DNA from: a virus
Length of the DNA stretch: 38,617 bases
Reading direction: 5' to 3' (one strand)
Virus record (IMG/VR): IMGVR_UViG_3300032245_000616
Location: 1 to 38,617 of that record
Each line of letters opens with the position of its first letter. The stretch's first letter is position 1. This document shows positions 28,736-37,386 of the stretch, one piece after another. The translations under genes and the position numbers were made by a program. The notes beneath the pieces were generated by a model that was not told where the DNA came from, did not search any database, and worked only from the letters and a program-made list of their open reading frames with translations.

Positions 28736-29125
28736 CTATATCTTCGACAGGCTCATCCAGGCAATTGAATCTTCTGGAGACGCGGAACGTGTCGCTTTCA
28801 TTTTTCTTGAGTCAAATACCCAAAGCAAATCCTTGTCCAGCGCGACCAGGAATATTAGGTCGATGCACTTGCCATACTTCCTCTTGTCGACTCCGCGCCC
28901 GGTGCTGAACTTGTAGCTCGGGCCCCTTCTGCCATTGCTGTGCAACCGCGGGGCGCCGCACGACTTGACCTGGATTCTTTTGAATGTTCCGTCCTTCTCC
29001 GCAACGATGTCGTACCCGGCGTTGTCCTCAAATGGGGTCAACACGTTCCACCCGGAAGCGAGGAGTCCTGCGATTACCCTGGCGACTCCTACCGCTCCTG
29101 TCTGACGATTACCCGGTTGGGGCAT
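28736..29125 (-). CDS. PD-(D/E)XK endonuclease, group-I-intron-endonuclease-like
   Basis: 129 aa from ATG at 29125; an ATG at 29170 is possible and neither has a strong RBS. The core RQTGAVGVARVIAGLLASGW, then LTPFEDNAGYDIVAEKDG and FKRIQVKSCG, matches the I-Ssp6803I-type nuclease with Asp39 and the Q52-x-K54 pair, where Gln replaces the usual Glu. Such enzymes are intron or free-standing homing endonucleases. No intron is visible around it. It overlaps the lysozyme-like gene end by 17 bases. Confidence 0.75.
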   Translation of the reverse strand: MPQPGNRQTGAVGVARVIAGLLASGWNVLTPFEDNAGYDIVAEKDGTFKRIQVKSCGAPRLHSNGRRGPSYKFSTGRGVDKRKYGKCIDLIFLVALDKDLLWVFDSRKMKATRSASPEDSIAWMSLSKI

Positions 29126-29933
29126 TCCCGAAAAGCCGATATCTGTTCGAGACTCTATTCTGGAGACCATTGAGGAACTTTTTACGTTCTGGGTTCTGCT
29201 CCGCAAGTTTTCTCTCGTAGGTCATCTGCTCGACAGAAACGTTCCTCATTACCTCTGATGGGTTCAGTCCCTCCAGGGCCTTAAGCGTCTGAGGCCCAAG
29301 AGCTCCGTCATCCTTCACCCCGATTGCGCGTTGCAGGAACTTTGTTGCCCCTCCGACCCCGCGGTTGAATGCCAGGTCCTGGAAGAATGGTCGGTAAGGC
29401 TCAGGAAGTTTAGACGTGAAAGGTTTGGTATATTCTACGACGTACCTAGCAGCTGCGTCCCTGCGCTCTCCTGCTGGAAGATTCTTCAGCATCTCGGCGG
29501 CCGCGGGGTGGTACTTATCATTGATCCCGGCGACTTCGTAGCTCCCGCCCATATCCCCGGAAGGGAGATTGTAGACCATGACGTTCCCGGACTTGTCCTT
29601 CCTGGCCTCCATGTCAACTGTTGCCAGGGCTGAGTCGTATTCATTCTTCGGGACCTTCGGCCCGATTAAGTTTTGGTCCTGCATAATATTTTTAGTCACT
29701 TGGTCCTCCATTGCTCTTTGTGTTGTCTCTGATCGAATGTCGTCCATCGTCGCCGCGGACCGCATGCGATCGGACATTGCGACTAGGCGTTGACCCTTCT
29801 CGTCAGTCCACCCGGCCCTCTGTGGCTCCTGCATCGGCCTGGACGCGTTTTGCCTGTCAAATTCTCCGGCCCCAAATGGGGTAAAATTTCTGCTTGCGCT
29901 TAGTTCCGGGATCTGTGTTAGAATGTTTGCCAT
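29109..29933 (-). CDS. Virion-associated lysozyme-like protein (GH108/PG-binding type)
   Basis: 274 aa. The first about 95 residues are polar and helical, probably for virion attachment. Next comes TVDMEARKDKSGNVMVYNLP and GSYEVAGINDKYHP with a likely catalytic Glu109. Last is a peptidoglycan-binding unit, FFQDLAFNRGVGGATKFLQR then VKDDGALGPQTLKAL (about 183-220). It probably opens the cell wall during DNA entry or helps lysis. The ATG at 29933 shares a CATG palindrome with the plus-strand gene. A TAGGA site lies eight bases upstream. Confidence 0.75.
   Translation of the reverse strand: MANILTQIPELSASRNFTPFGAGEFDRQNASRPMQEPQRAGWTDEKGQRLVAMSDRMRSAATMDDIRSETTQRAMEDQVTKNIMQDQNLIGPKVPKNEYDSALATVDMEARKDKSGNVMVYNLPSGDMGGSYEVAGINDKYHPAAAEMLKNLPAGERRDAAARYVVEYTKPFTSKLPEPYRPFFQDLAFNRGVGGATKFLQRAIGVKDDGALGPQTLKALEGLNPSEVMRNVSVEQMTYERKLAEQNPERKKFLNGLQNRVSNRYRLFGNAPTG
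29914..29922 (+). promoter_or_regulatory. Extended -10 promoter candidate for the plus-strand gene
   Basis: TGTTAGAAT fits the TGn-TANNNT extended -10 form. It ends nine bases before the ATG at 29932, so transcription would start only a few bases before the start codon. It lies within the lysozyme-like coding sequence. No convincing -35 is seen, which extended -10 promoters do not need. Confidence 0.4.
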
Positions 29934-30204
29934 GAAGAAAATCCTATTGTTGGTCGCCTTGTCACTCGGTCACTGTTTCGCCGGGGATCTCACAGATGCA
30001 ACTGGGAACTACGGTGGTTCCGTCTACCGCACTTCTTACAGTACATCCACAGGGGAATACGGTGGCTCCATCTTTAGGAACAGGAATCTCTCCGACGCTT
30101 CCGGGAATTACGCTGGATACCTCACAAGGAATGGAAGCATCGTCGACGCCAAGGGAGCCTACGGAGGTTTTATTTCCAGGTTTGGAGATACCGACGTTGA
30201 GTGA
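29932..30204 (+). CDS. Secreted four-repeat protein, beta-flower-like, on the opposite strand
   Basis: 90 aa on the plus strand, the only clear gene in that direction. MKKILLLVALSLGHCFAG is a classic signal peptide. Four repeats follow, each built as (D/S)-(A/T)-x-G-x-Y-(G/A)-G-x-(I/V/L)-x-R: DATGNYGGSVYR, STGEYGGSIFR, DASGNYAGYLTR and DAKGAYGGFISR. Conserved residues use different codons between repeats, which points to selection on this frame. Fourfold short repeats of this sort fit the recently named beta-flower fold. No RBS precedes the ATG, but a TGTTAGAAT extended -10 lies at 29914-29922, so a nearly leaderless message is possible. It ends two bases from the stop of the giant gene. Confidence 0.75.
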   Translation: MKKILLLVALSLGHCFAGDLTDATGNYGGSVYRTSYSTSTGEYGGSIFRNRNLSDASGNYAGYLTRNGSIVDAKGAYGGFISRFGDTDVE

Positions 30205-30206
30205 GG

Positions 30207-33200
30207 TCATTTTTTAGCCTCCAATTGCTTTTTAATTAGCCTAGACTTTACTGCTGATTCTAGGTCTTGAGTCTGAACATTTCCGGAAGTTGCGCCTCGA
30301 ACTCCGCGTCCAGTTCGTCTGCCACCGTCCTGTCTGGCCACGCCACGCTCAGGTAGTTTTCCCGCGTTAGGGGTAGTCCCTCCCTCAGTAGGAACCTGAC
30401 CGCTCCGTCTTGCCCAGCTAGGGTCTTCAATTCCTCCTGCGAATTTGCTGATTGTGTTTCTTGCGTCATTTATATTTACCTTTCCCTTAGTATAGCTCTT
30501 CCAGACGTCGTCGACAAATGCTTTATTTTTAGCCTGACCCTTGAACGTTGGCTTAAATAGACCTCGGATCGCCTCCCAGGTGATGCTCTGCATTTCCCGC
30601 GGGAGCACCCCTCGTTCCTTCGCTGCGTTCCTATAAGCCTCGGCAAATAGCGCGTAGGTCCCGGAGGCGCCGACAATTTTAGATGATGGTCCTCCACCAA
30701 GGTTGTGAAGCACCTCTGTGGACCCACCGGACAGGGGTCGCAGCAATCCAGCCGCAACAGCGTGAGTGTCGATTGTTACGTCTCCAAATTTTGAATTGGG
30801 CTGAAGGATGTTGTTGAAAAAGTTCCTGACTTTATGCTCTTCTCCAAGTTGGTTATGGATGTTTTCTCTGGCTCCATTCCCAAGAATGCTGATGCCCTTC
30901 TCAATTTGAGGGAACGATCCCCATGCCACCTTTCCTTCGCTTCTGTCGTCGTTGAGCTTCTTCCCTAGCGTCTTTCCGTTCGGGCTATAAACGTCGAATG
31001 ACCTGGAGTTGTTGACCTCGTCCCAGGCCCTTAAAAACACTGCCTTGTCAAATGTGTCGCTGATCTGATTATATCTTTTGCCAAGCAAATTCTTCTTTGC
31101 AGCCCTTGCCAAGATCGCTCTTTTAGGATCAGACTTTAGCCAGTTAAACATCTCAGGAGAAAATACCTCTTTCAACTTGTTAGTATTAATGTCGATTACC
31201 CTGTTCGCCAAGGATACGTTCATAAACCAATCTTTTTGAGGTGACAGTACTGCGAGCACTCCGGCATTCTGCCTTGTCTCGGTACCATACTTTTTGGCCC
31301 ATTCCTCGGAGATTTTCCTTGCTCCGTCGTACCACTTCTTTGCTTCGTCGCGTAGCTCCGGCTTGAAGGAATCGTAAAGATACAAAAGATTTCCCTTAAC
31401 GTGATCGACAAATTCTCCAAGGATTCCTTCGGTCGTTTTACTCCTTGGACTAAATCCAGGGTATTTCTTAACAAGATCTGCCTGTTTTTTTGCTAGCTCT
31501 TTGTCTTTCAGAATGACGTCAAGGCCGATCGTCAGCTTTTCGGTAAGCGGATTTTCAGTCGCTTTGACTGCCTTTGGATTCCTTTGGCTAACCCAAAATT
31601 CTTCGTCTTTGACTTCTTCCGGGCTTGCTGGGGCAAACTGCTTCTGCTCCTCACCACCGATTAGGCTGGTAAACTTTGGCTCATTCTTGGTGGTCCCGGA
31701 AAACTCTTTTTCCAACTCCTGCATCTTGCGAACCCCGGCAACAACCTCCGGAGTAATGTCAATCTTCCACATTGGGATCTGATCTGGCTCTACAATTCTT
31801 GAGCCAGGATTAGATGCCATTGATTCCATTGCGCTTTTCTTTCCATCCATTGGCAGCGTCCTGCCATCCTGGGTTATCACATAATATCGGTCGTTCGTTA
31901 TGGACGACTTCTCTACAGGGGCTCCGTACTGCTTCATGTACTTTCCAATTTCAGACGGAAGCATTTGGTCGTAAAACTTTGCCATTCCTGCCTTGCTATT
32001 TTCAGCCATGCCAGGATATCTCTCTTGTTGCTCGGCTCCAACCGTCCAACCAATCCACTTCTTCCCGGAATCAACTGCCTCGGCCAGAGCTCTCTTGAAC
32101 ATCTGAATCGGCCAATCCTTTCGGAATGGGGCGTCCGGAACGCTCTTGTATGGATCTGTCTTGCTTTCTCCTTCCGCCCTGTACCATCTTGTTTGATCCT
32201 CCCTGCTTAACTTTTCAAATTCAATTGGATCACCATACTTCTTTCTGAATTCATTCTCTAATTTTACAAGACTATCATCTTCCTTGTATCCATACTTCCT
32301 GCCTTCCTGGTGTCTATCGCTTTGAATCTCTTCAATAAATAATCCATCTCTGCCAGCAGAATCGGGCCTTTCGTCTAGGCGCATATGCGCGATATAGTCA
32401 GTAACTTTTGGGTAATGCTTTGAAATGTATGCTTTTTCAATTGACTCATTTGGAAGTTTCGCGTCGTATGCTCTTGCAAGGTCAACAATTTCCTGTGTCA
32501 CCGTGTCGTTAAACTCAACGACCCTGTCATTCGTTGATATGTCCTCGCCACTAATTCTTCCGTAATCAAGTTCATCCAATCCGGCTGCGCTTATGTCTGT
32601 CAGGAAACCATCCGCATCTTTTGCGTTCTTAAATTCAATTCTGTAGGCACCTTTTCTTTTTGTTCCTTGGTCCTGTTTCCTGGACAGCACAACTTCTCTG
32701 TAATTCTTCCCGCCAGGAATTGTGAACCCACCAAACCTTGGCGCATTCCCTGACACTGATGCCCTATCAAATTGCTCTGCCCTTGCGTTCAAGTGCTCTG
32801 CTTTTTTCATCATGCGATCAAAAGTTTCGTAAGCCTTGCTTTCACCAATTTTTCCAAGATTTGTTGGAGAATTCTTTAGGAAAGCCCTTGCTTCCTCTTC
32901 CGCAGCCATTGCCATCCTTGTGAGTTGGCTGGATGTAGAAATATTGTCGCGACGATTCTGCAAGTCCATCATTTCACCGTAGGCACCATCGCCCATCTCG
33001 TCGTCCATTCCTCCCAGTGGATTAGCTGAATCTGCGACCTCAAGCTCATTCAGTCTTGCAATATCATGATCGTTTAAGGCAGTTTTTGAGCCTTTTGTCG
33101 CACCATACCTAGTCTCCTCAAGTTGCACCTTGCCCTTCCCGGCCAGGAATTCTTCCAGCTTATCTCTTGGCACCTTCCCCGCGTTCTCGCTTGCAAGTCT

Positions 33201-36200
33201 ATCAATCTCTTCATTAATTCCTGACCACTTAATATCTTCCTCATTCACGCCGCGGGTCTGGCCTGGCTTAATGATTGCCTTTACTTGCTCCGGAGTAGCT
33301 AGCCTTGGCATCTTGTCACGAATAGCCTTCTGGAGCGACACGTCTCCGGGCGCCAAGTTTGCGGCCTGCTTCTGGTAGTCAAAGAAGAATCCTGTGCGTC
33401 CGGTATCGCGGGAGTTGGCAATACGGTCCAGGCGGTAGGATTTGACCAGGCTCCCCGGAGGGCGCCCTTCGGCTGCGTACATGGGATTCGCATTTTTGTT
33501 GGCAATGTTTGTAATGCCGAATAGGTAGTTGATCGCGTTGCGCTTATCGATCCCGATCCCTGTCTCTCCTGGTCTCTCGTTGGCATGGTTGTCCAGGTAC
33601 TTCATGACGTCCTTCTCGTAAGACGCCAGGTCTCCGCCCCACACCTCGTTGATCCGGCCCTTGCCACTCCTGGCAAAATCAAGCATGCGACCGCGCAGAG
33701 CAGATATGTCCACTGCCTGGGCCAGGATGTTCCCGGCCTTGGATAGGCGCCAACCCAGGAACGCGATCTCGGACTGCCCAACCTTAATGTTGCCTAGTCC
33801 GCGCTTAACAGACTGAGCCCAGCTTCCATCCTCGCCTGTTCCGATCTTTTGGTACCAGACCGAAAATGTCCTACCCCCCTGACGACTGTCCTGGAGGGTC
33901 TTGGCTACTTCCTTCGTGAAATCGTTAAAACTGTCGAGGTTAAAGAATCCCTCCGGGAGGGTATTGCCACCGACGTATGGTTTGCCATCGGACTGAATCT
34001 TGACGCCAAACTCAGGGCTCCCGCGCTCCAGGACCGCGTTGGGGTCGTACATTTTGGCAACGTCTGCCACCCTGGCCTTGTCAACTGCCAGAATCGATGC
34101 CGGGTCTTTGGCTCGAACAGTACCGTCCGGGAACCTTACCGCAAAATCGTTTTCCTCAAGATTTGTCTTTCTGTTGCGAGTGAATTGGATTGCTGGATTG
34201 TTAGCCAGGTTTCTGTTTCCTGGCCCCGGGACTAGCGTCACGTCCTTCTGCTTTTCTGCCTTCTCTAGTCCGTCAAGATACTTGTCGCGGTCCCGGAACC
34301 ATCTTGAGGTCAACTCTCGAAGCTGTTTAGACGGAACAAGAGGATTGTCTTTGAATAGAGTGTCAATATTCGTCGGCTTGGGCCCTGTTGTGTCGATACC
34401 AAACTTATTCAAAAGCCTTCCAACAGGGGCCAGGAATCCTTCCTGTAGAGAAAGAAGATCTGTGCCTGGAAGAGTTTTGCGTCGCAAAGAATCCAAGTCT
34501 TTCCCTCGGAACTCGCCCACAAACTGTTCCGCTAATACCTCGTCCGCAATCCAGTCCAGATCCCCAGCCCCAGGTTCGGAGCGCTGAGATCCTTCACGTA
34601 GCTCGTTTGCCTTGGCGCGCACTTCAGCCTCGGTTGGTGTTCCCCGGCCCTGGCGCTCGCCCTCCAAAAGTTTCCTGGCGTACTCATTGCCAAATCTGCG
34701 AAGACCTTCTTCACCATATTCTGACATGACTGCCATTCGCCCTTCAGACTTATTGATCGCTGGTGACTTCATGATGGCATGCATGATCTCATGTTTAACC
34801 GTGTCACCGGAGGATCGCATGTCGTCCATGTTTACCAAAAGCCTTGTCGTGCCCGACTTATCCGGTACTGCCTTAACAACTCCGGCCGCGTTGATCCCGG
34901 CATTCTCGGGCATCATGAACGAATCGCGACTATGAAATTCAACCTGGACGTCAGGTGCCATCATCTGGAGAGTCGCGGCGTCTAGGAACGGTCTGTTATC
35001 CTTGCGGACATAGTCGGCAATCTTATTTACGTCCAGGCCAAGATCCGCCTGCCTTGCGAACAGCCTGTTGACATCACCCTGCTTTGCGAGCGCCTTCTTT
35101 GCTGGGATCGTTGCGACTCCCTTGACTGCTCCGCCGAGTCCACCAAGACCTCCTCCAATAACCAATCCACCCCCGATCCCCTCCTCTTCTCCACCTGACG
35201 CTACATAGCCCAACCCTGCGCCGACGGCCGCAGATTTGACAGCGCCCTTGCCTGTCTCCAGGCCAAGTTCAGCGGCCCCTTGCGTGATCGGAGAAGATGC
35301 GATCGATGTGTTCGCGGCCTTTCTAAGCCACTCAGGATTCTTCTGATTCTTCGCAACGCGCTCCATGACGGTCATCCTAGACAGTCCTGTCATCGCCTCT
35401 TCCCCGGCGATCCGGACTGCCTGCGCTCCGCGTTCAGCAATCTCTGCCCCGGCCCTAACTCCTGCAACTTTGGCCCCGATTGGGAATGCCCCTGGGATGC
35501 CTATTGCGGCCGCTCCTGTAGCGATTGCTCCTGCAGTCTTCGGTGCAGTTACACCAGGCAGAACGCGCTGAATGCCTTGCCCAACCTTTTCGACCCCAAG
35601 ATCGATAGCTCCTCCTGTTGCCCGGGCCGCGGTCTCAATCCCTCTGGCAATTTTCGTTGTGGCGCCTAATCCTTTTCCAGCAACTCCGGCCGCCTTCGCT
35701 CCTGGCCCAATGAATGGAACTGCGAGCGTTGGATCTAGGACCATACTCGCGGCCTCAGCGGCCTTTGGAGCAAACGTTCCTTCTGGAAGTCCAATAATGC
35801 TTTTTCCTTGAGCCCTTTCGGCGTTGATCTTGTCAACTGCCTGCATCTGATAGTTCTGGTCAATCGTTTTTTGATTTAAGTAGGACTTATAGTCGTCTTG
35901 TAATCCAAGTGCTCCAGCCGCCATGAATGGAGCCTTTTCGATGAATTTAGATGCTCCAACTGCCATGGTTCCAAGGTCGACAGTTCCCCTGGCCCCTGCT
36001 TCAAGCAGTGTAGCTGGAAGAGAAGGCTCGCCCGGCCTTGGCTCGCGCATCGATGCCGTTTTGATTAGTTCTGGAATGCCTTCTTTAATTATTGGACCCA
36101 AATACTCCGCGGCCCCGGTCATTCCCGCACCAATCCTGCTCATTGCCCCAGGTTCAGTAGCTTTTAGAATGGAAAATTCTTCTGGGCTAGCTATGAATGA

Positions 36201-36410
36201 AGGATCTGATTCGTCCTGAGATCTTAGGAACGACGAGGTCGACGCCTCGTCCATGACAGGCTTAGAGTCGACAAATGAAACTCCGCCTTGGTATGCGTTG
36301 TGGACTAGCGACGCTTCTTCTTGCGTAAACTCAAAATTCGGATTGTCGCGGTATTGGCGCAGCAAATAATTTGCTGCCTCCAATGGGTCCTGGATGATTT
36401 CGTCGGCCAT
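30207..36410 (-). CDS. Giant internal virion protein with zincin (HEIMH) and polyvalent domains
   Basis: 2067 aa. In order: a polar N-terminus; an Ala/Gly-rich hydrophobic zone (about 210-440, such as VPFIGPGAKAAGVAGKGLGA) that could insert in membranes; a zincin-like site KHEIMHAIMKS (H540-E-x-x-H544) with later acidic residues (ADEVLAEQFVGEF) that could be the third ligand; a long middle with GLFIEEIQSDRHQEGRKYGY, a motif common in phage polyvalent proteins; and a C-terminal domain (about 1640-2000) with NAGVLAVLSPQKDWFMNVSL. Such giants are carried in the virion and injected with the DNA. The protease and the other activities are predicted, not shown. Confidence 0.8.
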   Translation of the reverse strand: MADEIIQDPLEAANYLLRQYRDNPNFEFTQEEASLVHNAYQGGVSFVDSKPVMDEASTSSFLRSQDESDPSFIASPEEFSILKATEPGAMSRIGAGMTGAAEYLGPIIKEGIPELIKTASMREPRPGEPSLPATLLEAGARGTVDLGTMAVGASKFIEKAPFMAAGALGLQDDYKSYLNQKTIDQNYQMQAVDKINAERAQGKSIIGLPEGTFAPKAAEAASMVLDPTLAVPFIGPGAKAAGVAGKGLGATTKIARGIETAARATGGAIDLGVEKVGQGIQRVLPGVTAPKTAGAIATGAAAIGIPGAFPIGAKVAGVRAGAEIAERGAQAVRIAGEEAMTGLSRMTVMERVAKNQKNPEWLRKAANTSIASSPITQGAAELGLETGKGAVKSAAVGAGLGYVASGGEEEGIGGGLVIGGGLGGLGGAVKGVATIPAKKALAKQGDVNRLFARQADLGLDVNKIADYVRKDNRPFLDAATLQMMAPDVQVEFHSRDSFMMPENAGINAAGVVKAVPDKSGTTRLLVNMDDMRSSGDTVKHEIMHAIMKSPAINKSEGRMAVMSEYGEEGLRRFGNEYARKLLEGERQGRGTPTEAEVRAKANELREGSQRSEPGAGDLDWIADEVLAEQFVGEFRGKDLDSLRRKTLPGTDLLSLQEGFLAPVGRLLNKFGIDTTGPKPTNIDTLFKDNPLVPSKQLRELTSRWFRDRDKYLDGLEKAEKQKDVTLVPGPGNRNLANNPAIQFTRNRKTNLEENDFAVRFPDGTVRAKDPASILAVDKARVADVAKMYDPNAVLERGSPEFGVKIQSDGKPYVGGNTLPEGFFNLDSFNDFTKEVAKTLQDSRQGGRTFSVWYQKIGTGEDGSWAQSVKRGLGNIKVGQSEIAFLGWRLSKAGNILAQAVDISALRGRMLDFARSGKGRINEVWGGDLASYEKDVMKYLDNHANERPGETGIGIDKRNAINYLFGITNIANKNANPMYAAEGRPPGSLVKSYRLDRIANSRDTGRTGFFFDYQKQAANLAPGDVSLQKAIRDKMPRLATPEQVKAIIKPGQTRGVNEEDIKWSGINEEIDRLASENAGKVPRDKLEEFLAGKGKVQLEETRYGATKGSKTALNDHDIARLNELEVADSANPLGGMDDEMGDGAYGEMMDLQNRRDNISTSSQLTRMAMAAEEEARAFLKNSPTNLGKIGESKAYETFDRMMKKAEHLNARAEQFDRASVSGNAPRFGGFTIPGGKNYREVVLSRKQDQGTKRKGAYRIEFKNAKDADGFLTDISAAGLDELDYGRISGEDISTNDRVVEFNDTVTQEIVDLARAYDAKLPNESIEKAYISKHYPKVTDYIAHMRLDERPDSAGRDGLFIEEIQSDRHQEGRKYGYKEDDSLVKLENEFRKKYGDPIEFEKLSREDQTRWYRAEGESKTDPYKSVPDAPFRKDWPIQMFKRALAEAVDSGKKWIGWTVGAEQQERYPGMAENSKAGMAKFYDQMLPSEIGKYMKQYGAPVEKSSITNDRYYVITQDGRTLPMDGKKSAMESMASNPGSRIVEPDQIPMWKIDITPEVVAGVRKMQELEKEFSGTTKNEPKFTSLIGGEEQKQFAPASPEEVKDEEFWVSQRNPKAVKATENPLTEKLTIGLDVILKDKELAKKQADLVKKYPGFSPRSKTTEGILGEFVDHVKGNLLYLYDSFKPELRDEAKKWYDGARKISEEWAKKYGTETRQNAGVLAVLSPQKDWFMNVSLANRVIDINTNKLKEVFSPEMFNWLKSDPKRAILARAAKKNLLGKRYNQISDTFDKAVFLRAWDEVNNSRSFDVYSPNGKTLGKKLNDDRSEGKVAWGSFPQIEKGISILGNGARENIHNQLGEEHKVRNFFNNILQPNSKFGDVTIDTHAVAAGLLRPLSGGSTEVLHNLGGGPSSKIVGASGTYALFAEAYRNAAKERGVLPREMQSITWEAIRGLFKPTFKGQAKNKAFVDDVWKSYTKGKVNINDARNTISKFAGGIEDPSWARRSGQVPTEGGTTPNAGKLPERGVARQDGGRRTGRGVRGATSGNVQTQDLESAVKSRLIKKQLEAKK

Positions 36411-36416
36411 GACCGA

Positions 36417-37382
36417 CTAGCGGTTTTGAATTACCTTGCGAGTACGAGGATCGTATCCGCCAAATCCGGATGGGCTCATTGGACGTTGTGCGGTTTGTTG
36501 TGGCATCTGTTGTTGCCCAGCCTGCCCGGTTTGTTGGCCCTGCGATTGATCGTCCTGGTTTGACTTGGGCAACTCGACGGTTCTTCCAGCAATGCTTTTA
36601 TAGTCTTCGGCCCTTGCCTGCAGTCTTGTTCTCATGCTCTTAATCGCAGCGAGCGTCGTTGCTGTTGTTGGTCCTGTAATAGGATTATTAAAGCCAACGG
36701 ATACAGGAGTTGTTCCCATTGGAATCGCAAACTTTCTGGCTGCCTCAACCTCGCCCTCTCTTGCCACAGATCCTGGATCAAGAACTTTAGCTAAAGACAC
36801 TGCAAATAGATATGGAATCTGAGCCATTTTTGCTGACCCCTCTGGGTCGACAGTCTCATAATTCCCATACTTTTTAACATTATTTTCAAGTTCATCTGCC
36901 ATGCGATACGCTTCTCGGATATTTGACTCAAATGCAAAATCTGCCTGAGTCAATTCCTTGCCCTTAGCGACAAGGGCCTTTTCTCCGGCGTCAGCAACGT
37001 TCATCATGATCCTACGCTTCTCGGGGTCCTGCTCCATCATCGCCTTTTCTTTGTAGTACTTAACCTTGTTGACCTGACGATCGACGTATGCGTCAACAAG
37101 TTCTTCTGGCAACCCAGCCGGGACCACAATGCTTGTACCAGGAGCAGTCCTTGTCCCGGTTGTCTCTGAAAGCCTGTTCATTAGCGCAGCCTGCTCGACA
37201 GGATCGCTCGATGCCATCAATGCTTGCCCAACCCTCTTTGCCTCCTGCTCTGGATAGAGTCTCTGCTTGAGCATCTCAACTCGAAGTGCGCGATCTTGAT
37301 CTTCCATCGCCTGGCGAGCGTCTTCTTTTCTGTATTCTTCGGCCTGAGATGGGAATGGGAATAAAGCTCTTGGTCCTGCCAT
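36417..37382 (-). CDS. Internal virion / core-type protein
   Basis: 321 aa. It is largely helical and charged (EEYRKEDARQAMEDQDRALR, then PEKRRIMMNVADAGEKALVA) with a short Gln/Pro/Gly-rich tail (DQSQGQQTGQAGQQQMPQQT). No signal peptide or catalytic motif. It lies between the 581-aa coiled-coil protein and the 2067-aa giant, six bases from the latter, so it is likely one of three core or ejection proteins encoded together. Confidence 0.75.
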   Translation of the reverse strand: MAGPRALFPFPSQAEEYRKEDARQAMEDQDRALRVEMLKQRLYPEQEAKRVGQALMASSDPVEQAALMNRLSETTGTRTAPGTSIVVPAGLPEELVDAYVDRQVNKVKYYKEKAMMEQDPEKRRIMMNVADAGEKALVAKGKELTQADFAFESNIREAYRMADELENNVKKYGNYETVDPEGSAKMAQIPYLFAVSLAKVLDPGSVAREGEVEAARKFAIPMGTTPVSVGFNNPITGPTTATTLAAIKSMRTRLQARAEDYKSIAGRTVELPKSNQDDQSQGQQTGQAGQQQMPQQTAQRPMSPSGFGGYDPRTRKVIQNR

Positions 37383-37386
37383 AAAA

